This document shows positions 1 through 8,584 of a DNA stretch of 64,000 nt, piece by piece. This stretch comes from Microbacterium sp. BLY. Lineage in GTDB: Bacteria; Actinomycetota; Actinomycetes; Actinomycetales; Microbacteriaceae. Position 1 is the stretch's first letter. Each line of letters starts with the position of its first letter. Below the pieces are notes generated by a model, which did not search any database, had not been told where the DNA came from, and was given only the letters and a program-made list of their open reading frames with translations. The stretch spans positions 806,001-870,000 of the forward strand of contig NZ_JAGKSR010000001.1 of assembly GCF_017939615.1 (NCBI RefSeq). Direction: 5' to 3'. Position numbers and translations under genes: made by a program.

Positions 1-171
1 CGCGTCGTCCTGGTCGCACTCGGCCGCGGTTCGACGCTTCGCGAGATCGCGACCCGCGAGTTCGTGTCCTACAACACGGTGAAGACGCACGTCAGGAACA
101 TCTATCGCAAGCTCGGCATCGACGACCGCGCGGGCGCGCGGAGGGCGGCACGGTCTCTCGGTCTGCTCTGA
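1..171 (+). CDS. LuxR-family regulator, C-terminal end only
   Basis: The window opens inside this gene. The last 56 residues form a GerE/LuxR-type helix-turn-helix: an EIA...YNTVKTHVRNIYRKLG pattern, the classic recognition-helix signature (TVKTHV..IYRKLG) that binds DNA. The sensory or response-regulator N-terminus lies outside, so it cannot be told whether this is a NarL-type response regulator, a MalT-like ATPase or a stand-alone regulator. The reading frame stays open from base 1 to the TGA stop. Confidence 0.85.
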   Translation, partial: RVVLVALGRGSTLREIATREFVSYNTVKTHVRNIYRKLGIDDRAGARRAARSLGLL

Positions 172-187
172 CGTCGGGCGGGCGCCC

Positions 188-547
188 TCAGCCCGCGACG
201 ATCTCTTCCACGACGCTGAGCTGGGGCAGGCCGTGCATCTCGTAGTGCTCGACGAGGCGGATGCGGCCGTCGTCCGTCAGCTCCAGCTCGCTCTCGCCGT
301 CCCCCGTCACCACCGTGCCGTCGGCCTTGAGCACATGGACGAAAGAGACCCAGATCGTGTCACCGGTGCGCGTGCCGACGAACTTCCCGAAGGTGACGGT
401 GTCGCCCTCGTAACCGCCCCAGATCGCACCGTCGCGCTCGAAGTACTCGAAGACGCTGGGGGCATCGGGGTCGACGGCGGAGGTCGTGGACGAGACCATG
501 CGGAATCGTCGGCCGTCGAGGGAGGGAAGGGTCGCGGTGGCAGTCAC
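188..547 (-). CDS. Conserved small protein of the type often labelled 'N-acetylglutamate synthase'
   Basis: About 119 residues from a GTG start; an internal ATG at 499 is an alternative, and the longer open frame to 697 overlaps the next gene's leader. The sequence has the pattern LDGRRFRMVSS...FEYFERDGAIWGGYEGD...GKFVGTRTGD, ending in a GLPQLSVVEEI motif. This is typical of a small soluble beta-rich family in many bacteria that databases often label N-acetylglutamate synthase. It has no GNAT acetyl-CoA motif, so that label is doubtful and the real function is unknown. It converges with the LuxR gene. Confidence 0.7.
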   Translation of the reverse strand: MTATATLPSLDGRRFRMVSSTTSAVDPDAPSVFEYFERDGAIWGGYEGDTVTFGKFVGTRTGDTIWVSFVHVLKADGTVVTGDGESELELTDDGRIRLVEHYEMHGLPQLSVVEEIVAG

Positions 548-656
548 TCCTCGATTATGGGGGATCACCGATCCGCCGACCGCGCGTAATGAGATGGCCG
601 ATCGCGCGTCTCTCCGGTGCGCCCGATCGGATCGGCGCCTGAGAAAAGGAGATCCC

Positions 657-1433
657 ATGACCACTCGCACTGACCCCTGGCCGGCCGGAACGCCCACCTG
701 GGTCGACCTCGGCGCGGGCGACGTGACGGCCGCGACGGCCTTCTGCGCCGCCCTCTTCGGATGGGAGTACTCCTCCGGCGGCGAGGAGTCCGGCGGCTAC
801 CTGCTCGCCACCCTCGACGGGGCCGCCGTGGCCGGGATCGGCCCGAAGCAGGACCCGGGTGCGCCCACCGTGTGGACCACGTACCTGGCCACGGACGACG
901 TGGACGCCTCCGCCCGTGCCGTCACCGCGGCCGGCGGTCAGGTGATCGCGGAGCCGTTCGACGTGATGACCTCGGGGCGCATGGCGATCGTCGCCGATCC
1001 GGGCGGCGCCGTGCTCGGGCTGTGGCAGGCCGGCGACCACATCGGTGCGGGCCGGGTGAACGAGCCGGGCGCCCTGGTGTGGAACGAGCTCCACGCGCGG
1101 GACGACGCCGCAGCGCGCGCCTTCTATGCGGCCGTCTTCGGCTACGAGTACCGCGACGTCGGCGGTGAGGGATTCGTCTACGCGACCTTCACCCGTGCGG
1201 GCGACCGCGCCGAGGTCGGCGGCATCCTCCGCGACGGCGAGCTGCCGGCCGGCGCGCCCGACCACTGGCTCACCTGGTTCGCCACCGCCGACGTCGACGC
1301 CAGCGCCGCGCGCGCCGAGGAGCTGGGTGCGCAGCTGCGGGTTCCGGTGTCGGACACCCCCTTCGGACGCGCCACCGTCGTGCAGGGACCGCAGGGCGAG
1401 GTCTTCGGCCTGATCGCCCTCGCCACGAGCTGA
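657..1433 (+). CDS. VOC family protein with two glyoxalase-like domains
   Basis: 258 residues in two tandem vicinal-oxygen-chelate halves. The first starts near residue 10 (TWVDLGAGDVTAATAFCAALFGWEY) and the second near 135 (VWNELHARDDAAARAFYAAVFGYEY), each ending in a PxGxVxGL-type strand. Such two-domain proteins usually bind a metal and act as lyases, dioxygenases or resistance binding proteins; in actinobacteria they are often called glyoxalase or hydroxylase. The substrate is unknown. The ATG was chosen because AAAAGGAGATCCC sits just upstream; the longer frame starting at 486 would run back through the divergent gene. Confidence 0.85.
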   Translation: MTTRTDPWPAGTPTWVDLGAGDVTAATAFCAALFGWEYSSGGEESGGYLLATLDGAAVAGIGPKQDPGAPTVWTTYLATDDVDASARAVTAAGGQVIAEPFDVMTSGRMAIVADPGGAVLGLWQAGDHIGAGRVNEPGALVWNELHARDDAAARAFYAAVFGYEYRDVGGEGFVYATFTRAGDRAEVGGILRDGELPAGAPDHWLTWFATADVDASAARAEELGAQLRVPVSDTPFGRATVVQGPQGEVFGLIALATS

Positions 1434-1444
1434 GCGACCCGGCA

Positions 1445-1479
1445 CCGGTGCGGCGCGGGCCGCGCCGGTGCCGCACCGG
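1445..1479 (+). terminator. Hairpin after the VOC gene
   Basis: A 10-bp perfect stem (CCGGTGCGGC / GCCGCACCGG) encloses a second GC stem, 11 bases after the VOC stop. There is no T-run, as is common in high-GC actinobacteria. It probably marks the transcript end but could also lie in a read-through leader of the next gene. Confidence 0.5.
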
Positions 1480-1512
1480 CCGGCCGGGCATGCCCCCGGT
1501 AGCGTGTGTGCA

Positions 1513-2415
1513 ATGGAGTGGATCGCAGACCCCGGCGTCGGCACGTGGCTGCGCCAGACCCTCGACGACGGTCTCGGCAGCATGCACGCAGTCGTCCCCC
1601 GCGGCTTCCCCGCATACGCCCGGATCTTCCATCCCGCCACCGTGCGGGAGACCCCGTCGGCGGATTCGGACGTGCGCGTGAGCTGGGCGGAGACGGCCGC
1701 CGCCTTCGGCACGACGATGCACGCAGAGGCGCAATGGCACCGGATCGTGCGCACGCCCGCCGACGCCGATTGGCGGTCCCGCATCGCTCCGGACGGCCGC
1801 GAGTTCACGGCACCGCTGGAGGGCGCGCTCGACAGCGACCTCCTGGCGATCCTGGCCGGGCACCTCGCCGCCCATACCGCGACGCCGGACGACGGCGTCG
1901 TCGCGCTGTGGGAGGGGTTCGGCGGGCTGGTCGGCTTCTTCGGGGGCGGGCCGTCCCGCGTCTTCCTCACGTCCAGCGAAGACCCGCACCATCAGGCGAT
2001 GCTCGACCGGAGCATCCACGACCCCTTCAACAACGTCTTCCGCAAGCCCACCTGGCAGGACGGCATCCTCTCGCGTGAGATCTCCGAGGGGCCGCGGCTG
2101 CAGCTCCCCGGGCGCGACTACGTGCTGTTCTCCGGGGGCGCCAGGGCCTTCGCCGACCCGGACTGGGTGCTCGGCGTGCCGTGGCGCGACCGGGTCGGCG
2201 AGGAGCACGGCTTCCCGCCCGCCGCGCAGAGCCCCAACCTTCTCTGGCCGCAGGACCGCGCCTGGGTGATGGTGTCGGAGATCGACTACGACTCCACGAT
2301 CGTGGCGGGCACCCCGGACCTCATCCGCGCGATCTGCACGGATGAACGGCTGGAGGCGAAAGCTCTGCGCGAGGGCGCCGACCTCACCTGGGACGCCGAC
2401 GAGGTCAACCGATGA
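1513..2415 (+). CDS. Conserved hypothetical protein (300 aa)
   Basis: A soluble, Trp-rich protein starting MEWIADPGVGTWLRQTLDDG, with no signal peptide or membrane segment. Repeated Trp/His/Asp-rich stretches (WEGFGGLVGFFGGGPSRVF; NLLWPQDRAWVMVSEIDYDSTIVAG) resemble actinobacterial proteins of unknown function that sit beside small membrane proteins. No catalytic motif could be recognised. It overlaps the following membrane-protein gene by 4 bp (ATGA), so the two are probably translated together. Confidence 0.75.
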   Translation: MEWIADPGVGTWLRQTLDDGLGSMHAVVPRGFPAYARIFHPATVRETPSADSDVRVSWAETAAAFGTTMHAEAQWHRIVRTPADADWRSRIAPDGREFTAPLEGALDSDLLAILAGHLAAHTATPDDGVVALWEGFGGLVGFFGGGPSRVFLTSSEDPHHQAMLDRSIHDPFNNVFRKPTWQDGILSREISEGPRLQLPGRDYVLFSGGARAFADPDWVLGVPWRDRVGEEHGFPPAAQSPNLLWPQDRAWVMVSEIDYDSTIVAGTPDLIRAICTDERLEAKALREGADLTWDADEVNR

Positions 2416-3515
2416 TGTCGCCGCAGGCATCGGCCTCGTTCGACGCCCGCCCGCTCACCGACCCGGTCGACCCGTCCGCCGTCCGTGCCTTCACGAGCGC
2501 CCTGCGCTCCCGTCGGACGAGCGGCCCAACCGCGTCGACGATCATCGCGATCGTGGCCATCGCACTCGCCGGGATCGTGCTGCTCCCGATCCTCGTCTCG
2601 GCGGTGTTCGCACTCGCCGCGACCAGTGGCTCCCCCACCGCCGCGGCGATCCCCCTCGCGCTGCTCGTGCTCGTGGCGGCCGGGGTCGGGGCCCTCATCT
2701 GGATGGGCGTCCGCAACGGACGCATCCGGCGGTATCGCCTGCACCGATTCGCCGAGGCGAACGGCATGACCTACGAACCACGGATCGACGATCCGCCCCT
2801 CCCCGGCATGATCTTCCATCTCGGCCGTTCCCGCCTGGCCACCGATCTCGTGCGAGGGACCACTCCCCGTTTCGTGGAATTCGGCAACTATCAGTACACG
2901 GTGCAGTCCGGGAAGAACTCGACGACGTATCGGTGGGGCTACGTGGCCGTGAAGCTCGACGTGCCGCTGCCGAACATCGTGCTCGACGCGAAGGGCAACA
3001 ACGGCTTCGGCTCCAACCTGCCGGCGTCGTTCCAGCGGGCGCAGCGGCTGTCCCTCGAGGGCGACTTCGACCAGCACTTCACGCTGTACTGCCCCGAGGG
3101 CTACGAGCAGGATGCGCTCTACCTCTTCACGCCCGACATCATGGCGCGGTTCATCGACAATGCCGCGCAGCTCGACGTCGAGATCGTCGACGACTGGCTG
3201 TTCCTCTACACGCCCCGCCGCGCCTCCACGCTCGACCCCGCGACCTGGGCCTGGCTGTTCGGAGCCGTCGGAGCGCTCCTGACGAAGCTCGACCAGTGGG
3301 CGCGATGGCGCGACGACCGCCTCGCCGCCGCGCACCCCGGGATCGCGGCGCCGGCGGGCGGACACGCCCTCCCGTTCGCCCCGCCGGCCGGAATGCTCAC
3401 GCCCCCGCCGGGCGTCGCTCCGCAGGGGCGACGCCTCAAGCGCACCGGCACCTGGGTGCCGATCCTGGTGATGATCGGCGTCACGGTGGTCTGGATGCTC
3501 AGCCGCTGGAACTGA
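2412..3515 (+). CDS. Putative membrane protein (367 aa)
   Basis: Two strong hydrophobic segments lie near residues 43-69 and 79-101 (TIIAIVAIALAGIVLLPILV; AAIPLALLVLVAAGVGALIW). A soluble middle of about 230 residues follows, then a short C-terminal hydrophobic tail (WVPILVMIGVTVVWML) near 348-363. The soluble part has a Tyr/Phe-rich alpha/beta character but no family motif I can name. The start overlaps the previous stop (ATGATG), indicating a two-gene unit. Function unknown; a membrane-anchored partner of the upstream protein is an inference from coupling only. Confidence 0.75.
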   Translation: MMSPQASASFDARPLTDPVDPSAVRAFTSALRSRRTSGPTASTIIAIVAIALAGIVLLPILVSAVFALAATSGSPTAAAIPLALLVLVAAGVGALIWMGVRNGRIRRYRLHRFAEANGMTYEPRIDDPPLPGMIFHLGRSRLATDLVRGTTPRFVEFGNYQYTVQSGKNSTTYRWGYVAVKLDVPLPNIVLDAKGNNGFGSNLPASFQRAQRLSLEGDFDQHFTLYCPEGYEQDALYLFTPDIMARFIDNAAQLDVEIVDDWLFLYTPRRASTLDPATWAWLFGAVGALLTKLDQWARWRDDRLAAAHPGIAAPAGGHALPFAPPAGMLTPPPGVAPQGRRLKRTGTWVPILVMIGVTVVWMLSRWN

Positions 3516-3820
3516 CGGCGAGACCGATGTGGGGGTGGGTGTCGTTCTGGGGAACCGACGCCCACCCCATCCCCCCTCGGGATCGAAAGGAATTCGACGT
3601 TCCCTCCGCAGTGACGGCTCTGCCGTCCCGCCCGTGGTCAGCTGGGGACTGACGCTGCGCGGCGGTACCCGGATGGTATACCAGCGGACGTTGCACCCGG
3701 TTGCGTCCATGCGCGGGAATGCTCTTTCCCGCGGATCAGCGCCAGAGGATGCCTTCGCGGTCAGCGCGAACGTGAGAGGCTCGCACGTATGGAGCCCGTG
3801 AACAGCCACGCAGCGAGATC
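3516..3820. other. 305-bp gap with two hairpins, no supported gene
   Basis: Two dyads are visible. One spans 3532-3568 (GGGGTGGGTGTCG pairing with CGACGCCCACCCC, one G-T pair), a likely terminator of the upstream pair. The other spans 3712-3733 (CGCGGGAA / TTCCCGCG, 6-base loop). Open frames here have no plausible protein sequence or RBS. Confidence 0.5.
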
Positions 3821-4282
3821 GTGACCGGCAGAATCGGTCCCCGGGCCGCAGTCTGGGCGTTGATCCTCTCGTGGGGAGCCGGCTCGGCAGTGCAGCTCGG
3901 GGTCCTCGTGCACGGAGTGCCCTTCGACCTCGCATCGACGCTCGGCATGATGGGCGTTTACCAGATTTTCAGCATCCCGCTGGCCGTGTGGTCCGTCGCC
4001 GCACCTCTCCTGGCGATGGTCGCCAGCGGTCGTTGGGGACGCACGGGGGTGACCGTCGCCATCGGCTTCCTCGCGGCGCTGGTCGGAGGAGGCATCAGTA
4101 CCGCGATCATCGTGCAGCTCACACTGTCCAGCTCTGACACAACGACGTTCTCGACGCTCCCCGAGACGGTTGTCGCACTGGGAGCGTTCCACTTCATCGC
4201 ATGGGGTGTGCTCGCCGCCGTGCAGTCCGGAGCGGCGCGGAGCCGACGCACGACACAGGCGAGAGGCACACGCCTCACCTGA
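3821..4282 (+). CDS. Small four-helix membrane protein
   Basis: 153 residues with a GTG start and four hydrophobic stretches, about residues 10-32, 42-66, 74-100 and 115-136. The C-terminus is short and basic. No family signature was recognised. The RBS is weak (CGAGATC), so the start could differ, though the membrane pattern supports the frame. It converges with the glycosyltransferase, and the shared hairpin at 4293-4325 separates them. Confidence 0.6.
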   Translation: MTGRIGPRAAVWALILSWGAGSAVQLGVLVHGVPFDLASTLGMMGVYQIFSIPLAVWSVAAPLLAMVASGRWGRTGVTVAIGFLAALVGGGISTAIIVQLTLSSSDTTTFSTLPETVVALGAFHFIAWGVLAAVQSGAARSRRTTQARGTRLT

Positions 4283-4292
4283 GCCACTTCCG

Positions 4293-4325
4293 AAGGGGGA
4301 CCGGATGCACCGCCAGGTCCCCCTT
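4293..4325. terminator. Bidirectional terminator between convergent genes
   Basis: A perfect 10-bp stem, AAGGGGGACC (4293-4302) with GGTCCCCCTT (4316-4325), and a 13-base loop, lie between the membrane-protein stop and the glycosyltransferase stop. The right arm reaches into the latter's TAA stop. The ends are T-rich on one side and A-rich on the other, fitting use from both directions. Confidence 0.7.
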
Positions 4326-5649
4326 ACCGTTCCGAAGAACGGCTCGGAGCCTGCTCCATCGCAGGCCGCCGTGTCGTCATCCCGGCCAGCACCGCATCGA
4401 GCGTCCCCCAGGCATCCGCAGTGCGCATGGCCTGCCCGACCTGCCGGGCGCGGTCGCGGAACATCGGCTCGGACAACACGCGGTGGACCGCCTCGGCGAC
4501 CTGCCGCGGCTTCGGCGCATTCGTCCGCAGGTTGACGCCGACGCCGGTCCACCCGACCCGGGCGGAGACCTCGACCTTGTCCTCCGTCTGCCCCGCGACC
4601 ACCAGAGGGACGTCGTGGGCGAGCGCCTGCTGCACCCCACCGAATCCGCCGTTGGTGACGAACACGTCCACCTGCGGCAGCAGCCGGTCGTAGGGCAGAT
4701 ACTCGGCGACGCGGACGTTGCCCGGCAGCTCCGCCGGGAGCGCGTCGACAGGACGGCCGCCCGTAGAGACCACGACGAGCACGTCCGCCCGGGCGAGCCC
4801 GGCGACGGTCGGCAGCACGAGCTGACCGAAGTCCGTGTTGGCGATGGTGCCCTGGCTCACGTGGACCACGCGACGCCGCCCGTCCAGGTCGGACCACCAA
4901 TCCGGCAGCGGCACGGCCGAGGGCGCCGTCGGGAGAGGACCGGCGAAATGCACGGACGCCGGAAGGTCGGAGCGCGGGTACTCGAAGGCGGACACCGAGA
5001 ACTGCACGTACGCATCGGCACGACCGGCCCAGTCGAGCACGAACCCGCCGAGATCGCGGCCGACCGCCTCGCGGGCCATCGCATCGGCCTCCTTCTGCAC
5101 GCCGCCGAAGATCGCCCGCTCCGCGACCGCACGAAGGAACGCATTGCGCATCCGGCCGAGGGGGCCACCCATCGGCGTGACTCCGAGCCCGAACGGGGCC
5201 GTGTCGACACTGCGCGCACCGAGCGGGAAGATGCCGAGGACCACGACGGGCGGCCGCTCGGTCGTCGGTAGCCGCTGCAGCAGCGCGGCACCGACGAACA
5301 GCGGCTCGGTGAGCACGGCGTCGATGTGGTTCTGCGCCAGCTCGACACGCACGGCCTCGAGCTGCGCCCGCCCGGGCCGGATGAAGAGCGTGCTCATGTC
5401 GAACCGGAGCGCGGCCGCGCCGGTGAGACCTTCGCGCTCGGGGAACGCGCCGTTCGCGTCGTCGAGGTCGACGTCGGCCCCGGCCGGCAGCGGACGGAAC
5501 CGCGCGCCCGCGGCCGCCACCTGCTCCGCGTAGCGGGCACTGGTGAGGAAGAGCACCTCGTGCCCGCCCGCGACCAGGTGCCTGGCGACCTGCAGCAGCG
5601 GGAGCACGTGCCCGTGGGCCGGGGTGCAGGTGAGGAGGTAACGGGACAT
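4324..5649 (-). CDS. GT1-family (MGT-like) glycosyltransferase
   Basis: 441 residues with a GT-B fold. The N-terminus carries the typical acceptor-domain opening (LLTCTPAHGHVLPLLQVARHLVAGGHEV). Mid-protein is the inter-domain strand VVHVSQGT, and near residues 325-375 the donor-binding part VDVFVTNGGFGGVQQALAHDVPLVV...Q.DK. This matches the macrolide-type/YjiC-like UDP-sugar transferases that modify antibiotics and lipophilic molecules in the cytoplasm. The last motif is GQTEDKVEVSARV, where the family usually has Q-x-D/E-Q. A TetR gene lies divergently 63 bp away, so it is likely induced by a xenobiotic. The natural acceptor is unknown. Confidence 0.88.
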   Translation of the reverse strand: MSRYLLTCTPAHGHVLPLLQVARHLVAGGHEVLFLTSARYAEQVAAAGARFRPLPAGADVDLDDANGAFPEREGLTGAAALRFDMSTLFIRPGRAQLEAVRVELAQNHIDAVLTEPLFVGAALLQRLPTTERPPVVVLGIFPLGARSVDTAPFGLGVTPMGGPLGRMRNAFLRAVAERAIFGGVQKEADAMAREAVGRDLGGFVLDWAGRADAYVQFSVSAFEYPRSDLPASVHFAGPLPTAPSAVPLPDWWSDLDGRRRVVHVSQGTIANTDFGQLVLPTVAGLARADVLVVVSTGGRPVDALPAELPGNVRVAEYLPYDRLLPQVDVFVTNGGFGGVQQALAHDVPLVVAGQTEDKVEVSARVGWTGVGVNLRTNAPKPRQVAEAVHRVLSEPMFRDRARQVGQAMRTADAWGTLDAVLAGMTTRRPAMEQAPSRSSER

Positions 5650-5712
5650 GGCGGCTCTCTCGATAGGGTTGGTTGTACTGCTGAAGTATTCATCACCCTC
5701 TGAGGAAAGTCA

Positions 5713-6351
5713 ATGAGTTCATCCGCACGCCCCTACCGCTCCGCCCTGCGGACCCGCCAAGCGGAAGAGACCCGCGCGCGCATCGTCACAGCGGCAGCCC
5801 GCCTGTTCGCCGCACAGGGATACCAGGCGACGACGATCTCCGCGATCGCCAGGGAAGCCGGCGTCTCCGCGGAGACGGTGAAGACCACGGCGGCGAAGGC
5901 GGAACTCCTCATCGCCGCGTTCGAGGTCACCTTCTCCGGCTCGGAAGCCGCGGAGACCCTCGCCGACACCGAAGCCGGATCGGGGCTGACGTCCCTGCCC
6001 GACGACGTCTTCCTCGACGCGGTCATCACGCAGATCGGCGCCGCGAACGAACGCGGGCATGCACTCTGGACGGTCCTCCTGGGCGCGGCGCTCTCCGACC
6101 CGATCGTCGATGCCGCCCTGCAGCGCATCCTCGCAAACCGGGCCGCGGACTACCGCGGGTTCGCGTCCGAACTGCAGCGCCGCGGAATCGTCGGCTCCGA
6201 CCACGACAGCGACGCCCTCGCCGACGTGCTGTCGTTCCTGCTCTCGCCGGAGAGCTACCAGCAGCTCGTCGTGCAGTCCGGATGGTCGCCGGAGCGCTAT
6301 CGCTCCTGGCTGCGGAGCGCTGTGCTCGCCGCGGCCTCTCCGTCGGCGTGA
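5713..6351 (+). CDS. TetR/AcrR-family regulator
   Basis: 212 residues. The N-terminal helix-turn-helix is clear (TRARIVTAAARLFAAQGYQATTISAIAREAGVSAETV, residues 14-50), followed by a helical ligand-binding domain with no recognised ligand class. TGAGGAAAG precedes the ATG. It is divergent from the glycosyltransferase; the 63-bp gap contains a weak dyad (TACT-N5-AGTA, 5676-5688) that may be part of its operator. It most likely represses the transferase and itself. Confidence 0.88.
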   Translation: MSSSARPYRSALRTRQAEETRARIVTAAARLFAAQGYQATTISAIAREAGVSAETVKTTAAKAELLIAAFEVTFSGSEAAETLADTEAGSGLTSLPDDVFLDAVITQIGAANERGHALWTVLLGAALSDPIVDAALQRILANRAADYRGFASELQRRGIVGSDHDSDALADVLSFLLSPESYQQLVVQSGWSPERYRSWLRSAVLAAASPSA

Positions 6352-6355
6352 CGGC

Positions 6356-7102
6356 TCACCGCGCGGACCAGCCGCCGTCCATCGTGTAGCTCGCCCCCGT
6401 CACCATCCCGGCGGCGTCGGCGGCGAGCCACACGGCGAGACCGGCGACCTCCTCCGGCTCGACGAGGCGCTTGATCGCCGCTTCCGTGAGCAGCACCTTC
6501 TCCAGCACCTCGCTCTCGGGGATGCCGTGCACCCGCGCCTGGTCGGCGATCTGCCGCTCCACCAGCGGCGTCCGCACGTAGCCCGGATTGATGCAGTTGC
6601 TCGTGACGCCGTGCGCGGCACCCTCCAGCGCCGTCACCTTCGACAGGCCCTCGAGGCCGTGCTTGGCCGCCACATAGGCCGCCTTGAACGGCGAGGCGCG
6701 GAGACCGTGGACGCTCGACATGTTGATGATCCGCCCGAAGCCCCGCTCGTACATCCCCGGCAGCACTGCGCGGGTCAGCAGGAACGGCGCCTCCAGCATC
6801 AGCTGCAGCAGGAGCGAGAAGCGGGCCGGGTCGAAGTCCTCGATCGGGCTGACGTGCTGCACGCCGGCGTTGTTGACGAGGATGTCGGTGTCGAGGCGGA
6901 CCTCGGCCAGTGCGTCCCGATCGGTGAGGTCGATCGCCCAGGCGCTCCCGCCGATCTCGTCGGCGAGCACCTCGGCCGCTGCGCCGTCGATGTCGGCGAC
7001 CGTCACGCGGGCTCCCGCCTGCGCGAAGGCCCTCGCGCAGGCGGCGCCGATGCCGCTCGCCCCGCCCGTGACGAGAGCACGCCGGCCCTGGAGAGCCGTC
7101 AT
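6356..7102 (-). CDS. 3-hydroxybutyrate dehydrogenase (SDR family)
   Basis: 248 residues of a classical short-chain dehydrogenase. NAD-binding TGGASGIGAACARAF is near residues 11-25, NNAG near 78, the catalytic Ser in NMSSVHG, YxxxK in the form YVAAKHG, and NPGYVRTPLVERQI after the active site. The VHGLRASPFKAAYVAAKHG and RTPLVE signatures fit D-3-hydroxybutyrate dehydrogenases, which convert 3-hydroxybutyrate to acetoacetate with NAD+. The start ATGA overlaps the stop of the upstream MHS transporter, so uptake and oxidation of a hydroxy or keto acid are probably coupled. The substrate assignment is by family resemblance. Confidence 0.87.
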   Translation of the reverse strand: MTALQGRRALVTGGASGIGAACARAFAQAGARVTVADIDGAAAEVLADEIGGSAWAIDLTDRDALAEVRLDTDILVNNAGVQHVSPIEDFDPARFSLLLQLMLEAPFLLTRAVLPGMYERGFGRIINMSSVHGLRASPFKAAYVAAKHGLEGLSKVTALEGAAHGVTSNCINPGYVRTPLVERQIADQARVHGIPESEVLEKVLLTEAAIKRLVEPEEVAGLAVWLAADAAGMVTGASYTMDGGWSAR

Positions 7103-8481
7103 CCGGCACTCGCCGTCGCCGCACGGGCGTTCATGCGGGCGGCGTCCGCGTCGTCGATCGCCTGGAGCGACGCCCCCTTCGTCTCCCGCAGCGAGAGCAC
7201 GGCGATCGCCGTGACGATGCAGGCGAACACGATGTAGAGCGCGATCGGCAGCCAGGAGCCGAAGTCCCGGAGCCACTGGATGGCGAGGATCGGTGCCAGC
7301 GACCCGGCGAGGATCGCGGTGACCTGCGACCCCAGCGAGACGCCGGAGTACCGCATCCGCGTCGGGAAGAGTTCGGCCATGACCGCGGGCTGCGGCGCGT
7401 ACATGAACGCGTGGAAGCAGAGGCCGATGGTGACGGCGAGCACGATGAGCGCCGGATTCAGGGTGTCGAACATCGGGAAGGCGAAGAAGGCCCAGGTGGC
7501 GCTGAGGACCGCACCGGTCAGGTACACCGGCTTGCGGCCCCAGCGGTCGGCGAGCCGCCCCGCCTGCGGGATGATCGCGAAGTGCACGACGTGCGCGATG
7601 AGCAGAGCGAGCAGCAGCTGGCTGGTGTCGTACTCGTGAACGGTCTTCAAGTACACGATCGTGAAGCTGACGACGATGTAGTACACGATGTTCTCGGCGA
7701 AGCGGAGCCCCATCGCCTGCACGATCCCGACGGGGTACCGGCGCAGCACCTCGACCACGCCGTAGGACGTCGCCTTCTCGGCCTCGACCTGCGCCTTCGC
7801 CTCGAGGAAGATCGGTGCCTCCTCGACGTTCCGGCGGATGTAGTAGCCGACGAGGACGATCACCGCGGAGAGCCAGAACGCGATGCGCCAGCCCCACTCC
7901 AGGAACGCCGCCGAGCTCATCGCCCACGAGCTCACGAGGAGCACGAGCGTGGCGAGGAGGTTGCCGACGGGGACCGCCGCCTGCGGCCAGCTGGACCAGA
8001 ACGCCCGGGACCGGTCGGGACTCTGCTCCGCGACGAGGAGGACGGCACCGCCCCACTCGCCGCCGACAGCGAAGCCCTGGATGAACCGCAGCGCGACGAG
8101 CATCGCAGGCGCCCAGTAGCCGATGCTCTGGAATCCGGGGAGGCACCCCATGAGGAACGTCGCGGCACCGACGATGATGATCGTCGCCTGGAGCGTGGGC
8201 TTGCGGCCGAAACGGTCCCCGATCTGACCGAAGACGATGCCGCCGAGCGGCCGCGCGATGAAGCCGACCGCATACGTCACGAAAGCGGCGATGATGCCGT
8301 CGAGCGGCGATCCGGTGGCCGGGAAGAAGTAGGTGCCGAAGACGAGGCTGGCGGCGGTCGCATAGAGGAAGAACTCGTACCACTCGACCACGGTGCCGGC
8401 CATGGAGGCGACGACGACGCGCCTGAGCTTCGAGGAGGACGGGGCGGCGGGGTGACCGGAGGCGCGGGTGGGGGCGGTCAT
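7099..8481 (-). CDS. MHS-family MFS transporter (organic acid/proton symporter)
   Basis: 460 residues with 12 predicted membrane helices. The metabolite:H+ symporter signatures are present: VVASMAGTVVEWYEFFLYATAA in helix 1, RPLGGIVFGQIGDRFGRKP between helices 2 and 3, RFIQGFAVGGEWGGA and LADRWGRKP. Relatives import small carboxylates such as ketoglutarate, shikimate, proline or hydroxybutyrate. The ATG at 8481 has a GGAGAGAAA RBS and starts the recognisable domain; longer upstream reading frames have no family similarity. It forms an operon with the dehydrogenase that follows and is divergent from a LysR gene 103 bp away. Confidence 0.9.
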   Translation of the reverse strand: MTAPTRASGHPAAPSSSKLRRVVVASMAGTVVEWYEFFLYATAASLVFGTYFFPATGSPLDGIIAAFVTYAVGFIARPLGGIVFGQIGDRFGRKPTLQATIIIVGAATFLMGCLPGFQSIGYWAPAMLVALRFIQGFAVGGEWGGAVLLVAEQSPDRSRAFWSSWPQAAVPVGNLLATLVLLVSSWAMSSAAFLEWGWRIAFWLSAVIVLVGYYIRRNVEEAPIFLEAKAQVEAEKATSYGVVEVLRRYPVGIVQAMGLRFAENIVYYIVVSFTIVYLKTVHEYDTSQLLLALLIAHVVHFAIIPQAGRLADRWGRKPVYLTGAVLSATWAFFAFPMFDTLNPALIVLAVTIGLCFHAFMYAPQPAVMAELFPTRMRYSGVSLGSQVTAILAGSLAPILAIQWLRDFGSWLPIALYIVFACIVTAIAVLSLRETKGASLQAIDDADAARMNARAATASAG

Positions 8482-8584
8482 TTCTCTCCTTCGGTGTCGA
8501 CGGTGACACATCCGTTCCAGTGTCGGCACGGGGACGAGTTGCAGCAATGCCCAGTGACGCGCAGCGGCTGTGCATAATTGCAGC

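Noticed and set aside
3529..3801. 90-codon plus-strand frame in the 3.5-kb gap
   Set aside because: Starts inside a terminator-like hairpin and has no RBS or recognisable sequence.
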